Source: Dipylidium caninum
Lineage: Eukaryota; Platyhelminthes; Cestoda; Cyclophyllidea; Dipylidiidae
Assembly (NCBI GenBank): GCA_017562135.1
Contig: QEYB01000850.1
Coordinates: 186,001 to 250,000 of the forward strand
Direction of reading: 5' to 3'
Length of the DNA: 64,000 nt
This document shows positions 11,111 through 23,934 of the stretch, in pieces; positions within the stretch are counted from its first letter, which is position 1; each line of letters starts with the position of its first letter. Both the position numbers and the translations under genes were made by a program. The notes under the pieces are model-generated. The model was not told the DNA's origin. It saw nothing but the letters and a program-made list of their open reading frames with translations, and ran no database searches.

Positions 11111-14100
11111 TGAAATTATATTAATAAAGTTTATTAACGATAAGGTGGTAGGTTTGGTTTTTATCGTAAAGACGGGCATAAACCTTCCTCTCTTGATACT
11201 TTCAATTTTATCAGAAAGGATTGGATTTGATGAGTTGGATTTGTCTCACTCTCATCAACACAAAGATGTTCCGCCTTCGCGTAGCGGTGGAACGAGACTA
11301 CTCCCCTTGTTCCTCTGTGCCTTCGTATGTCCTCCGCTGAACAAATTCAATTACATTGCCTGCTCGTGGCCTCCGGATCCTTCCACATGTACCCTTGAAC
11401 GCTTTGAACTATCAAATTGATCCTAACTCTCCTTTTTGAAGGCAAATCGACAAGCTGACATGCATGTAATTAGCTTTTCTTAAGAGAAAATAACATCTGA
11501 ATGCTCCCCACCCGACTACGTCCAACACTTTGGCGATTGACGACGAACGCTCCCCGGAGGAGGTAATATTCGCCTAGTTGGAGAAGTTTCGGAGGTGCAA
11601 ACCTCCTCAGACGAACATGAGCTCAGACATACTGAAAGCAGAGTAGAAATGGACTGTGGAAGGGAAGGCGGTGGCGGGGGGAGGAAGGGGGAAGTAGGAG
11701 GCCAAGAAGAGTTTTGCTTTCCTCCCCCTCCTCGACAGCAAATTATTGTCAGCCGCCTTTGCATACTTGTCACTTGCCTCCATCCAATGTAACAAGTTGA
11801 TTTGTTGTGAATGGAATCCCATCCAAACCGTGGTTCTTCTGTCCGCAGTCTCTAAGCCTCAAGGCATCTGGTTCTGCTGCATCCGACACAATGGGCGAAA
11901 TTGCCTCTCAAATATCACTCTTCCTGTTTAGCAATTAGATATGTTAACATTTTTACTACCATAAGACGATTTCGCGTCGAGTGGAGACTTGATGAATTAG
12001 GCTTTTTAATCGTCTCTAATGCCTGCAATCAGCGTTGTTATTTTCCCGTGAAAAGTCAGCAAAGAGTCCGAGATTGTCTCCAGCGTCTGTGAAAGGCAAG
12101 AAGAATGGATATGAATCACCCGATGGGATGACTTCAAAGCCTCTTGTCACCTATCAACGTTGAGGAAGGTTTTTTTGCCATTATTCTTTCCTTTTGCACT
12201 TGTCTGAACACAGTCGGACAATAATCCTTTCACTTATACCGCCGAGGCTTCGGTTGTTACGTTTTATTAACATTTTAAAGTATGTCTGCAATTCTGGAAC
12301 CATGGAACCGTGTTGCTTCTAATCAAGAAGCGAAAGAGCTCCCCACACTGATCTTCTGTCCTCACCCTGCAGTCGGTTAGGTCTGCAAACTCGTCGGGAT
12401 GCAGTAAATGAGACGGTCCGCCGTGTGCAAACTGTGCTTTCGACGATTTTCCTTTGTTTCCTTCTTCAGAGACAACTCTTCTTCACTTAGACCCTTCCTA
12501 CATGAGCGGTTATAATTTTTTCACTAAATAGCAAATTAAATCGAGTTTTTTTTTTGTTTTTGCCTTTCCTCTGACACTCCGCTTCCCCTTTCTGTGTAGA
12601 TGCTATTCTCTAAAATGCAACCATTTGCTGCCCCTTCACGTCTCCGCTACAATCCCGTTGGTATTCAGTGAGTCGCCTGGCCCAGTGTCATTCCATCGTC
12701 GTTGAATCCGTCAAATGACCGGATTTACACTCCATGCCGGGCTCTACTCTCTCTCTCTCTCTCTCTCCCTCGCTTTTTCCCTCTCTTTTCCTCTGCTTTG
12801 GTGTTCATTCAGCGCTCTTCCCACCATAACTTGTGGAAAGATGGGAAATGCCTTTTTTCCCCATCTTCTATCTGCTGAGACGCCTTGACTTCCGTTGAAT
12901 CCGCCTCTTCACCATATACACAGCGTCTTGATCGCTTGCACGACTTTTCCAATGCGTCGTTTACTTCCATCACTTTCAATCAGTCCTGTGTGCGTGTGTT
13001 TGGGTGTGTGCACAATTTTTTCCTCTCATTGCTTAGATGCTTCTCCACTTACTATGGTCCTCTTTCCTCTGAAATGCACCATTTTTTCTCTATGCCTTTT
13101 TCGTTTGACTTACAAATTATTCCAGTAATTTTGGGAATTTGGTCAGTCGGAAATCCTCTCGCATGTCAGCCCATTTCTTGGACGATTGCTTCGCAGCTGT
13201 TCCAATGCTAAAACGACATTTAAGCCCATATTTATTTATGATTTCATCCACTCACTTACCTCTCCCTCCTCTGTATCCTCCTTCTTCTCCTCTTTCACCG
13301 TGATTTTCCTTCCCATTGCCAAATTTTAGGAATTTTAGTCGATAGACAAATTCTCAATCTTTTTAGGGCCTTCATTTTCTATCACCAACATCATCTTCTT
13401 TGATAGCAACTTCTCCTACTCCAAACTCTCCAATGAGACTTTTCTGCCTCTCTGTTGGCCTCTGTGGAAGTGTTGCAACTCTTAACTGGCGTTTGAATCA
13501 TTTAAACCTTGGATAAAGCCTTCATATTCTCGTAGGTCTAACACACATTCCTGCATCGACGGTCTCCTTTCCTTCAGGCAGCGAATCGCCCTCTCTTGTG
13601 CTCTTTTACAAACTCGATTGTAAACCGCTAAAATTGTTTAATGTTATTTGCGTTTTCCGATGTGGAACCTTCCACTTTCGGTCAGTGGTGTCTCTTCTGG
13701 GGTTCCAGATCATTAGGCTTCTTTGAATCTGCGTCAATCCACTGTTCAGTAGATTCGGTCATTCCTGTTCCCTCTTTCATCTTTTCAACTCATGTGGGAT
13801 GTTAGTAACTTATTAAAGAATTGTTACACAGCTTGTCAACGTGTAATATTGTCCTTAATCAGTCAAATCCTCCTGCCTGGCGACACATGGGCGTGAGAAA
13901 TTCAGTAGTCTGATCTGAGGAGCCCAAGGCATGGGGAGGAGCATCGGGAGGCCATGTGGCACGTTACTTGAGGACATTTCATTCAACTCCTCTGTCAAGT
14001 AAAAAAAAGGCCGTTTTTTTGCTTGAACACCCTCGACCAACTTCCCTTTTCTTTCATCCCTTCTCTTAGTGAAAAGGAAAGAGGATTCTCCCCCACTTTT

Positions 14101-14777
14101 TGAACATTTAGACTCCACTTTTACCCTCTAACCTTTACCTTCTGTGTCGGATTAATCCTTTCATCATTTGCTCACTTTAACAGGCTCTTAACCTTTTCGT
14201 CATGTTAACCACTTTCTCCTGGCTGTTTGGTAAGGGCATTAATTCTCACATGTAGTAGGCCACCTTCTTCTCAATTAGATAAAATGTCACTTTCTCAGTT
14301 AATTGCCCGCATGTACAACCGTGTGGGGAGAATTGCAAAATGGCCGGGCCTGACCTGAACGCCGACTCTCCGCTTTACTACTCTGATCGGTAGTTGCCCG
14401 TCCGCATGGCCGCCTTGATAGTCGAAACGCCAAAATTTCCCACCCGATGAGTCAATTAATATTGTGATGCTTCTTCTGATTAGACTCGGCGCCATGCATT
14501 TTCTTGGCCCTCCTCATCCCCACGCACCCGCACCCCCGCACGCCCCCTGCTTTCCCCTTACTCCCCACCCTTGGAGGGCTTTTGCAGCGGATTGGGAAAG
14601 GCATTCCCCTCCGACTAAATAAAGCACTCCAGTCGGATTTTGAAGATGACAAAATGTCCAATTTCTTTCTCCTTTTTTTTTCTTTTCACTTTTACAAGTG
14701 GTTCGGTGATACATTTATAAAGGAGATTTATTTGGACATCTCGTGACTAAATCCACTTAATCTTGTTGCCTCTCTAG
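11111..14777. other. no supported gene
   Basis: Pyrimidine-rich, intron-like sequence. Open frames such as plus 10995-11420 and 12885-13211 show no domain or splice support. A CT dinucleotide run lies within. Confidence 0.45.
12747..12767. repeat. CT dinucleotide microsatellite
   Basis: An uninterrupted CT run of ten units inside a longer pyrimidine-rich stretch. Confidence 0.9.
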
Positions 14778-14982
14778 CAGGGAGGATATGCGACCGGTGA
14801 AGGTGAAGACCCCTCGGCCTGTCGAGCTGACTTGAAAAGACTGACGCTTCTTCGTGCCAACAACTTCCCTCTCCTTGTGAAACCGCTAGACTCAGTGATT
14901 GCGCAATCTCAAATGGGTAATGTAGACGGTGTTGAAGCCGACCACAAGGTGACTGAACTGCCCTCAAATCAAGTCTCCAGAC
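14778..14982 (+). CDS. putative internal exon, unrecognised protein
   Basis: It is flanked by a textbook acceptor (TTGTTGCCTCTCTAG) and a textbook donor (CCAGAC/GTGAGT). Of the three frames only one is open; it encodes 68 residues starting QGGYATGEGEDPSACRADLK and ending in phase 1. The acceptor is a NAGNAG (TAGCAG), so Gln1 may be variably included. The same frame stays open to a TGA at 15032, so the alternative is a terminal exon. No domain is recognised. The next plus-strand exon candidate with a compatible phase is at 22453. Confidence 0.45.
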
Positions 14983-16291
14983 GTGAGTATTCGAAAGTCT
15001 CCGCGTTTTCATCTTCAACTTTACGTTTGTGATTTGTCATTTGACACGTCGACTATCACTGAAACCACTCCAGGCGAAGGAACAATTCTCATGCATACAT
15101 TGGGACGTGTCTTCACCACATTTTTTAAATTAATTTAACCTTCAAGTCGAAAAACCGGCGCCACACCTCCTAACCCACCATATTTCAAGCCTCACCCAAT
15201 TGTTTTTACTCCATTTCGCCATGACTACTTCACAGAAATTGGACGGTGAGGATGTGTCACATATTTGTGTCAGTGGGGTCAAACGGCTCCCATCCATTGT
15301 CGTTATACTTCGCCGGCTCTGGCGGTTGATGTTAACTCTGCATGAGGACCTCAAAATCCCTCCCGAGTTCAATCATACCGGTTCTTTGAATAAGAGAAAA
15401 CAAACACATCATCTTACATTCATTTCTTAATGCTCTGGCGAACGCATTATCACATTTTCCATATTTCTAGGGTTTTTAATTCTCTTTAACACCATAGTTA
15501 GTAAAATGTTTGGAAAATTTGAGGTAGAGAAAGACGCGATATCTGCGTAGAAATCACTAGATTCCCATTTTAATCCCAACGCACCGATTTTTTCGCTCTG
15601 CGTCAAGTTTCCAATCTGAAGCGACAATCTGAACGTTCTCTAAGTAAATCCCCAATTTAATAGGATTCCGGTTCCAGTCTTCATTTTTCAAATCCCTTGG
15701 CACAAAGCGTGGCTGAATTCAACGTCGTATGCCAATTCTGACGCGATACACTGATATTCATTGTTATTTATTTGACACTCGTGTGGCAATTGTCCGAACT
15801 CTATGCCATTTTATCCTTCTTCGCCCCCCCGAATGTGTAAGCACCCACACATTAACCCTTGGGTGACAGTAAAATGGCATAACTGTTTATACAAGTGTAG
15901 AAAAAAAAGACGCCAAAATTCCTTTTTGACTTTTCTCGGCCGAGTAGGCAGTCTGAGGCAATTCAACGTCTGCCACATACAAACGAATTTTCGCTTTTGG
16001 TGAGCACTGTGTGGTGGAAGTCACGGAACACCGCAACTCGGCTACGGCGGAACAGCATTTGGACCGCATTTTTCAGCGTTGGGAGAAGAGAAAGGCGGTT
16101 TTCCGCTGAAGAAAAGCTAATTTTTGAAACATTGTGTCCACTGACATTAGCTCAAATGCCCCCTTTCCTTGAAATTCATCACCCAAATCACCTAAACACA
16201 CTTCTCATCTCTCACAATTCATCAATTGTGACTTCACTTTTTTAGCATCTCCCATCCCGACCGATTTGAGAGCATTGATTCTTCAACGTGG
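14983..16291. other. intron-like; one weak exon candidate
   Basis: Bases 15151-15242 (plus) lie between a CTTCAAG acceptor and a GACG/GTGAGG donor and encode RKTGATPPNPPYFKPHPIVF in the open frame. Its end phase fits the candidate at 17778. I do not call it a gene on its own. Confidence 0.3.
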
Positions 16292-16555
16292 TCATGTCCT
16301 GAAGATGTCCGGTGAGGAGGAGACCTTTGACCTTGCTGAAACTGGGGCGAAAGAGGACAATTGACCCAGCCGAGGTGGACGGACGGACGCATATTCCCAC
16401 CGATCGAGAGTCATACTCGACGCAAGACAGCGTGACAAGGCGGAAGGAGGAGTAGTAGAGTCCATGTCAACTGACATAGGCAACATTTGACAGGTCGATT
16501 TCATTATTTTCAAACCGTAATCTCCTACTGACTCACAATGACTGTATTTTCCCAT
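16292..16555 (-). CDS. putative small CDS or exon, unrecognised
   Basis: An ATG-started minus-strand frame of 87 codons: MGKYSHCESVGDYGLKIMKS, then a Met/Ser-rich centre and a Ser-rich tail (SARSKVSSSPDIFRT). An in-frame stop lies 10 codons upstream, so the ATG is a reasonable start. There is no clear donor before the stop and no poly(A) signal close by. It could be a single-exon gene, a last exon, or chance. Confidence 0.28.
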   Translation of the reverse strand: MGKYSHCESVGDYGLKIMKSTCQMLPMSVDMDSTTPPSALSRCLASSMTLDRWEYASVRPPRLGQLSSFAPVSARSKVSSSPDIFRT

Positions 16556-17777
16556 CGCAAAATGGGATGTAGAGGAGGTAGTCTACCTTCCCGATTGTAC
16601 TATTTCCACACTTGCCACTTATGGACGTTGATAATAAATCCTTCCGTGTCGGCGGGTCTCATCACAATTTGGGCAGAGGCACTGCAAGTTATCTGACTCT
16701 CTTTCGACTCCCTTCTCACCTAGTTGGTCTATTTTGTGAGGCCATGACAATTCTTTTAACTCCGAATAAAAAAGATCATTTAACTGATTCAAACAACAGG
16801 CTGCACTCGAATCTCTCCGCCTATGTTCTTATCTGTTTTGCCATCGCAGTCCAGTAAATTATTTCTGGGACAATAGAAAGGGGATGGCATTCTTCAATCC
16901 TAACTGGTGGATAATAGGCATGAAAGCCTTCAGACAGACTGGTTTATACGAGCGAATGGCCATCTTATCTCAACCGATCTGTAGGTCTTCGTGTGCCCTA
17001 ACGCCGTCTAACAGCGTGTCACCTAAAATGGCGAGGCTAGTACACATTTGAAGCAGATTCTGCTTTTTTTCTCTATTTCTGTCTCCTGTGGGGATGCATC
17101 CACCACTTCCGTGTCCGCCAAAATAAATCGGACTCTCCGCATTCACGAGGGGGAAATTATGAGCCTCCTGATTTGCCTCAAAGCATGAATATGCAAGGTG
17201 AATTCACTCGATCCTCCTGACAACAAGAGCGGAGCTTCTCTGATCTAGTCAGAATTTAGTGAAACCACCCCGTCAGTTGATTAAACTTTGGACTCTTCAC
17301 GGTTCCTCTCGAGCTTTTGATCGGTGTGGTAACTCACTCTCCTCTCCTCCCTCCTGAATACTCTCTCTGTCTCTTCAATACCACCGATTATCTTCTCCTG
17401 TATAGTCCTCAAGTGTGTAAAACCGACGCTCTCAACATTAGTGGGAAAAAATAATGTTCGTGTGGTTCGAGGAAAGCTTTGTTGCATCTAGACAGATATT
17501 TTTTAGACATTACCACTTTGTCAAAGATCACTTTAATCCAGTAATTAATCCACTCTACCCCCCGTGGAACGTCCAAGACTTGTCCGGCACTCGGGTACGG
17601 TTTTTTGTGTCTAGACGGTCCTCTCCATGTTCTTGCCTGCCCACTTCCTGTGATGTAGTTTCCCGTCCAGACGACAGATCTAATCTTTGTTCATGGGTCT
17701 ACTGACATACCCACTGTCAGTGGAGTGAATGTTTTTTTTTTTTAAATTAACTGCTCAGTACTGGACGAATTTTTAAG
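16556..17777. other. no firm gene
   Basis: A minus-strand frame at 17281-17487 is rich in E and R and contains a strong GTGAGT donor (AGGAGA/GTGAGT), which makes it a possible exon end, but the acceptor is unclear. Confidence 0.3.
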
Positions 17778-18042
17778 CCTCCGTGGATGTCCAAGTGACA
17801 TCGGTCCAATCATTAAACATTTACAATTTACTTTTTATCTAAATAATCATTATTGGAAGGAGGATATGAAAAACTATACTTCTCGGTTTGAATTCAATCA
17901 TTGCCTGTCGCATGGTCGAGATGATTGGCTCGGAGGCGTTCCATGCGGCGGGAGGAAGGCCTGGTGGACATTAAAATACTTCCACATTCCGCCCAGAACA
18001 GCTGTCGCGTCCCTAAGACGTAGTCGTTCTAATAATAACACC
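17778..18042 (+). CDS. possible internal exon, unrecognised
   Basis: Open throughout (88 codons plus one base) between a TTTTTAAG acceptor and a strong donor (AACACC/GTAAGT). The second half (YTSRFEFNHCLSHGRDDWLG) reads more like protein than the AT-rich first half. It ends in phase 0, matching the exon starting at 20263. Function unknown. Confidence 0.25.
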
Positions 18043-18173
18043 GTAAGTTTTTTTCTCTAACCTAAAAGTTTAAAGGGGGTAATGACTGGGCCGAATGAGT
18101 GATTTCCGGTGGGCGGGTGGCGCAGGCCTCTTTTAACTAGTCACGCATACCTTCACTTTATACCTTCTGTGCA

Positions 18174-18533
18174 TCATATGAATTTTGACCCGGCGGCCTC
18201 GGGAAGGCGGCACTGTGCCAGTTCTGACTGTAATCTGCCATTCACTTGATGCAAATTACTGGCAAATGTGTTATAACCTCGAAGTGGAGGACTGTGGGGT
18301 TCCAAAGACCCGTCGATCCTCTTTAACTTTTGGTTATAATTTCTCCTCGGGATGCTGAATGGCCGACGACACACGCCACTCAGTGCGGACTTGTAAGTGA
18401 CACGCTGTTTGAAGCTGTGGGTGGTATGACGCTGTTTCTTGAACTCCTCGGTAAAAGATGACATATTCGGGCTGTTGGAAGCGCTTTTTACTGTCCAGTG
18501 AGTTACAATTAGCGATCTTCTTTTAACTCTCAT
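18174..18533 (-). CDS. putative small CDS, 119 codons, basic protein; 5' part duplicated at 3.7 kb
   Basis: The frame opens with ATG (MRVKRRSLIVTHWTVKSASN) and includes an internal alternative start, MSSFTEEFKKQRHTTHSFKQ. It is strongly basic. The first ~70 codons lie inside the 595 bp repeat and recur at 3622-3867, where the frame runs out into different sequence after KLERI. The full-length copy here is therefore more likely the source and the 3.7 kb copy a truncated duplicate. No domain is recognised, and expression is not shown by the sequence. Confidence 0.3.
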   Translation of the reverse strand: MRVKRRSLIVTHWTVKSASNSPNMSSFTEEFKKQRHTTHSFKQRVTYKSALSGVCRRPFSIPRRNYNQKLKRIDGSLEPHSPPLRGYNTFASNLHQVNGRLQSELAQCRLPEAAGSKFI

Positions 18534-18918
18534 CTGATTGATACACTTGCGGCTTTCTGGTCGGTTCTCGTGTTAGCCGACTTGGGTTTTGTCATCTCCT
18601 CCATCATCACTTCTAAACTCCACCGAACTCCAAGTGGCCTCACAGAAGCCTGAGAGCAGCAGTTCCCCGGTGTACCGTTGAGATTCCCTTTTTGTCGCAC
18701 TGGCTGGACGACGCTTTATTCCCACATGTCCATTTCGAAATGAGTTCAGCGTGAAAAGATCAAGGTGGCTTGTACGCGGCGGATGGACACGTTCAGTCTG
18801 TCGTATGAAGAACAGATGGGTAGATGGTTGGATGAACTCTTGTCGAAGTATCTCTTCTTCTACTTCTTCTTCTTCTTCTCTCGTGAATGTTATGCAAAAA
18901 AGTAGTAAATCACCTCTG
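18324..18918. repeat. dispersed direct repeat, copy 2 of 2
   Basis: Same-orientation partner of 3658-4246. It is six bases longer because its TTC run has two more triplets. Otherwise I read the two as identical, which implies a recent event or an assembly duplication. Confidence 0.85.
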
Positions 18919-20262
18919 CTGTCTCCAAGGCTGCCCTGCCAGGCCTAGGTGAGGGACAAGGAGGAGGCAAGGTGATCTTCCCGTCTTGAGCACACGAATT
19001 CAATTCTTCTAGCCTTGTCATTACAATCGCTTGGGACAAAAGTCATTTTTACCGACAAATTTGGCCCTTAGGCAGGCAACAGGGGAACGACGGTGGTGTT
19101 CATTCTGTTTAATTCGCTTCCCTTTGGCCTGGAGTCCTTCCCAATTTGGAATTCTTGATAACTCTTAGCCAGTGTTGCGTCGTAAGTGCGAAACAGAACT
19201 GATGTCAGACAGAATTAAACTAAATGAAAGTCTAACAGTAGTTTGGAAGGTGTGGACGCCGTTCTTCTGCAGGTTCCGATGTCTATTGCCGAACTCTTCC
19301 CCTCATAGCCGTGGATTTGGTGTAAAACAAATTCAGCTCCAAAGGGAGAGAAAGAGAACTTTTCCCGCATCTGTCAGGACTGATAGGCAGCGAAAATCCT
19401 TGCGCCGAGTTGGCGTAGTGATCCGCCTATCCGACGAAATTATCAAATAATCCTATCATTAATAATCCTTTGATCTAAAAAGTAGGAGCGGTCGACCTGC
19501 CCCTCTCTTTTGCCTCTCGAGGTACCGACTTTAATTTCCCTCCTATTAAGTCAGACAATGAAAGGCAGCGGTTGACGCGATTTTGTCCTCCTTCTGCCCT
19601 GCCCACCTGAGCCTGAAGATGGGACTGAAATCCCGTGGCTGCGTGGTTATACCCACCCCGGATGCCCCAATTAAGGCAGTCCAACTGACCTGGAATGAGA
19701 GGTCCGCAAATCGACTTCGTTGGCGGGTGCCATGCGGTGACTGTGACCGCATTTGACCACTGAAAAATGTCGATGTCACGATTAATAAGGCACCGACCCA
19801 CGAGATGACAGGTCGAGAAGTGAAAGTGGCAAACTTTGTGTTTTAATTACCCATGGTAGGCTTGTAGTCGAGCATCTAGCTTTTATCTCTTTTTAACGAG
19901 GAGAAAGTTCGTATTCACCTCCTGTTTAAAAGTACACTGGTTGATTTAAACAAATCGTTAAAGACTAAAGCCACAGATAAATAAGGCAACACAGTCATTG
20001 CTTCTTTTTGATAGATGAATCGCGATAAGTTTATCGACACTAAATACACACTCAGTGGCTAATTGGAGTTTCAACGAAAACGATTTCGATCTGCGATGTT
20101 GGTAATGAGGTGAAGGTGGTCTTCTAGACAAGCTTGTGGCACTAAATGAAGCGCGACGAGCTGTTCTTTCTTTCTCTGAGCCACACAGTCTCTCGGACTG
20201 TAGTGGAGGTGAATGCCTAACGAGAATTAGATATTATTTTGCCTCAAAATTAACATTTTCAG
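18919..20262. other. no supported gene
   Basis: A minus-strand frame at 19475-19801 stays open for 108 codons and contains two possible donors (CAG/GTCAGT and CAG/GTGGGC), but I cannot choose between overlapping frames. Confidence 0.35.
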
Positions 20263-20403
20263 GCTGAATTTGAGACGAAAAAAGTGGAGCACTTTTGTTA
20301 CAGTCGCAACGAGGACAAAGACGACTCAACTGCGCAACAAGGGAGAAATTTATCTCCCAAATTTCATTTTGGCCTTGGCGATGAAAGAGACTTCGTGGCC
20401 GAG
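20263..20403 (+). CDS. putative internal exon, unrecognised protein
   Basis: A strong acceptor (TTAACATTTTCAG) is followed by 47 codons, beginning AEFETKKVEHFCYSRNEDKD and ending GLGDERDFVAE, up to a GAG/GTTAAA donor. It starts and ends in phase 0 and is charged and hydrophilic. It is phase-compatible with the candidate at 17778-18042. No family is recognised. Confidence 0.42.
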
Positions 20404-22452
20404 GTTAAATGCCTCCTGGTACCATCTCTCCACTCAATCCCATTTAAAACTTAACTCGGTCACGAAAAACACACACCCAAAGAGACACGTAGCTGGGAGT
20501 CCACAGTCCCCTTCGTCGAAGGGCAATCCGACCCCAACTCTCCCCACCTCCACAGCGCTTCTTTATTTTTCTCCACACTTTCCCACCTTTCTGGTGTCTA
20601 CAAAGCCGCCTCCACGCCGCGTTCGAGAATATTTGCTGCATTCGACTGGGCCATTGTGATTTGGCTCTTTTTATGGGCGGCATAGTACACCGTGGTGATT
20701 GCTATCACCAACTCTCGTAGCTATTAAATCCCATTTTTCATGAATTCGAAAAAAAATCTTTCAAATGAATTGTTCTTTTAGAAAATATGTACAACGCCAC
20801 AGAAAGCTTTTTTTAATACTGGGTATTTGGTGAAATAACAGTGAATGGCCGATATTTGTAGTAATGGGAGCGCGAGGTAAAAATGAAATGGTGACTTGGA
20901 CAAACAGTTGTCGAAAAAAACCACTTTAACTGCTGGTTATTTCACTACCTTACACAAAAAACCGCCTTCTATCCTGCCTGGCTTGTCGTCACTGTGTGAG
21001 AAGAAAGGAAAGGCACTGATTACCATTGCTTTTGACAAGTGTTTAGGCGGAGTCACCGGAGGGGGTGGTTAGGGGCTGTGCGCCGCTCGCTCACTAAGTC
21101 CTTAGACAGGCCCGACGTAGGGACGCAATGGAGAAATGGAGAACGGTGGTTCGGGTTGCATAAGGAGATTGGAAGAGGTTGATTTTACTTCTACACTTTT
21201 AGGTGGGGCGGAGGATGTTGGCGAACTACTTTCAGTTTATATTTCGGCTTCGTTCAATTTCTTTTCCTAACCGACCAACTCTCGAGCCTTGTGGTTGAGC
21301 CAAATTTAAGGACTTATGGAGACTTTAGATTCACTACAGATGGGCAGTAGAGGAATCCGTCCAGCTATGTGGACCAGAATATTTCACCATTGCCCAAATC
21401 TCTTGGGAGTTTGTCTCCACTATTCCTCATGATTTTCCGCTTGCCTTTATGTGATCTGTTTCCAGACAGTGGATACAAGGCCAAATTTATCCCACTAAAA
21501 GCAGTGGCAGATTGATATTAATTCACCCATATGTGTCTTTTCAGCATCCATGATTAAACGGAGGAAATCTTTTGAACTTTCCTGAATTACTATTGGCTAC
21601 AGAGAGTTCAAGGTCATCGCTTTCGACCCAATAGGAACCCGCCTAAGACGGAGTGAACGTGAGGAAATACCCGGCCACGCTCAAACAGAAGTCGTACTTA
21701 TTTTAAGTTTATAAAAAAAGGGGAAATGGAAGGACGGCGTAAAGCTGTACGAACGTTCTTTCATTAAAAGTTACATCTAATTTTTCTGCGAAGGACTTTT
21801 GTATCCGACATATTTTACAAATCCGCCCGAGTTTCGCACACAATTGATATTCACAAAATTAGTTCGTCTCTAAGTCGCCAGAGAATTTTAAAAAAAAAAC
21901 AGCAGCCTAGAATTGTGATTCAGGTCAAAAGATGCGGTACTTACGTAAATAGACTGCAATTTTCTTCATGCGCTTAATGATTTCACTCCCATCTTGTCGG
22001 ATTGTATTTACAAAAATGTGACAAACGTCGAAAAAACAGATTTTAAAAGACAGTGGATCTATTTCCATTTGACGCTCACTTCTATGGATGCCTTAACTTT
22101 CCACCTTCTACATAATAACTTTGTCTCATCATTCACTTTTTTTTACTGTTCCTTAGATAACCTTTTACCACGATGACACAAAGGAAAAACACCTCAACTT
22201 TTAGTCTTTCATCAGTGACGGATTTCAGCTGCTGACAGTCGGGGTCTCCTCTTGTGGTTGGTCGCGGTGCACACAGGAACGACTTTCAGCGGAAGGGAAG
22301 ACAATTGGCAGTGATTTGCTACTTAAATTTGCCTTTTCAGTATCTTTCTGCACTGTTCGGAATTCCTCCTGGGCGACATGACACCGCTAGGGCCATCTCC
22401 TCATTCCCGACTCTATCTCAGCCTCTAATTTCACGATAAGTTTGCTTTCCAG
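20404..22452. other. intron-like; no firm gene
   Basis: Bases from 21205 after a CACTTTTAG acceptor stay open for about 48 codons, and bases from 22341 follow a strong CCTTTTCAG acceptor, but no donor or single best frame is clear. Confidence 0.35.
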
Positions 22453-22718
22453 TAGTCATTGTTGTACAACCTGGCAGACGGCCATCATCCTTGACCACTT
22501 GGCGTCCCATGACAAGGGTCGAAAGAATTTCTCCTCCCGATTCTTGCGTTTCTCGACTTTGTGGAGAGTCCAATCAACTGGCAGAAACACCTCTTTCTCT
22601 AGCCTTCTCCACTTCAATTTGCGTGGAATCTGGCGGCTGGGTTCCAAAGAGAATGTATGTAAAAGCAACCACTGAAATGGCTTTCGGACAAGAATGCGCC
22701 AAGTGTTATATAAACTAG
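22453..22718 (+). CDS. putative terminal exon, cysteine-containing protein of unknown family
   Basis: An acceptor (GTTTGCTTTCCAG) is followed by two spare bases and 88 codons ending in TAG. The protein begins VIVVQPGRRPSSLTTWRPMT and has four spaced cysteines: PPDSCVSRLCGESN, then TSICVESGGW, and finally QECAKCYIN at the C-terminus. The spacing suggests a small disulphide-bonded or zinc-binding segment, but I do not recognise it. It needs a preceding exon ending with one spare base, which the exon at 14778-14982 would supply; that link is only a phase match. Confidence 0.42.
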
Positions 22719-23934
22719 GTGAAAGTCCGGAAATACCTACTCTTTTTCCCTTCAACTTCCTTGGAGGTTGTCTTTAGCGCCTCATTTTGTGCGAGGTGGA
22801 GAAGAAATCCTTCATCGATGGTGAGAAGATCCAGCCAATAGAAAGCTCCCATTTTAAGATGAAAGGCGGAAGAGTGAGGACAAGAGGGTGGACGGGGACA
22901 TGGACACGATTGAAAAAGGTCACCCTGTAGACTTCTCGCGTCGTTCGAATGATCACTGAAGGAGAAACGGGAGAGTTGTCGCCTTCTCCCCCCTGGGTTA
23001 GAAGCACAGAGTAGCTCAACAATCGACGCACTTCAAAAGGCACGTCCAAGTTTGATCAGTGACAACCGCCCCTGTAGATGTAGAGGAGAAGCGGCGGACG
23101 GTTTTGTCAAAGTCTTTTATGAGACGAACACCAGGGAGCATTGACCGCCTACACGATGACTTGGCATCCGCGGGTGGAGAAGTAGAAGGCGAGGAGGAGG
23201 GGGAGGGGGGGGAGAGAAGGCGGGATTGCGCAATTCATGCATGAATGAGCAGCATTCTGGCCTACACCGGATTTTCTTACAAGTCTACATGGCAAAAATG
23301 CGAATTAATCCCCAGCGGCGTGCGTGTGCTCCCAACGCCGGCCCCGCCTCTCCGCCCCTCCCCCGCTTTCCTCCCTTCTCCCTCCTGCCTCCTCCCCCCC
23401 CTTTTTTTCTGTCTACTCCACTCGTTTGAAGATGACGGGAAAGCTTTGAAAGGACATACAGCCAAGGGATGGCGTAATTGGCGACTTGAGACCTCTACTG
23501 GTGGGTCATAATCGCTGGAACTGGAATCCTGAGGTTGGATGGCGAAGATGTCAATCTACTGCAAGCAGAATATCGCCTTGACATGAGGAATAATCGGTTA
23601 TTAAGCGATGACCAAAAAGAATATGCAAAACAGTTTGAACGTTGATGGAAGTCAATTGGGAAATGCGCGAAGTTGCCTGTGGAATTGAGGATTTCCAGCA
23701 ATTGGCTGAATAAATCTGTGAAAATTGTACGTTATTTCGGGTGAAACGTCGTGAAAATTGTTCACGGGGTTGCATTTCGGATGCGAATTTGAAGACGAAG
23801 TCCCAAGGAAGGCAGAGGCTCCGGCATCATGGTCAGAGCTCGTCCTATTTTACCATTCCATGGTGTTTAGCGGCGAAGGATTAGACAAAAACAGTCGAGA
23901 TTGGCATGGCTAGACACCACGCACCGCCGCGGAC
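22719..23934. other. no firm gene; one short protein-like frame
   Basis: Plus 23490-23645 encodes DLYWWVIIAG, then LDGEDVNLLQAEYRLDMRNN and KEYAKQFER before TGA. The charged half reads like real protein, but neither acceptor nor family is clear. G-rich (23190-23220) and C-rich (23340-23400) tracts flank it. Confidence 0.3.
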
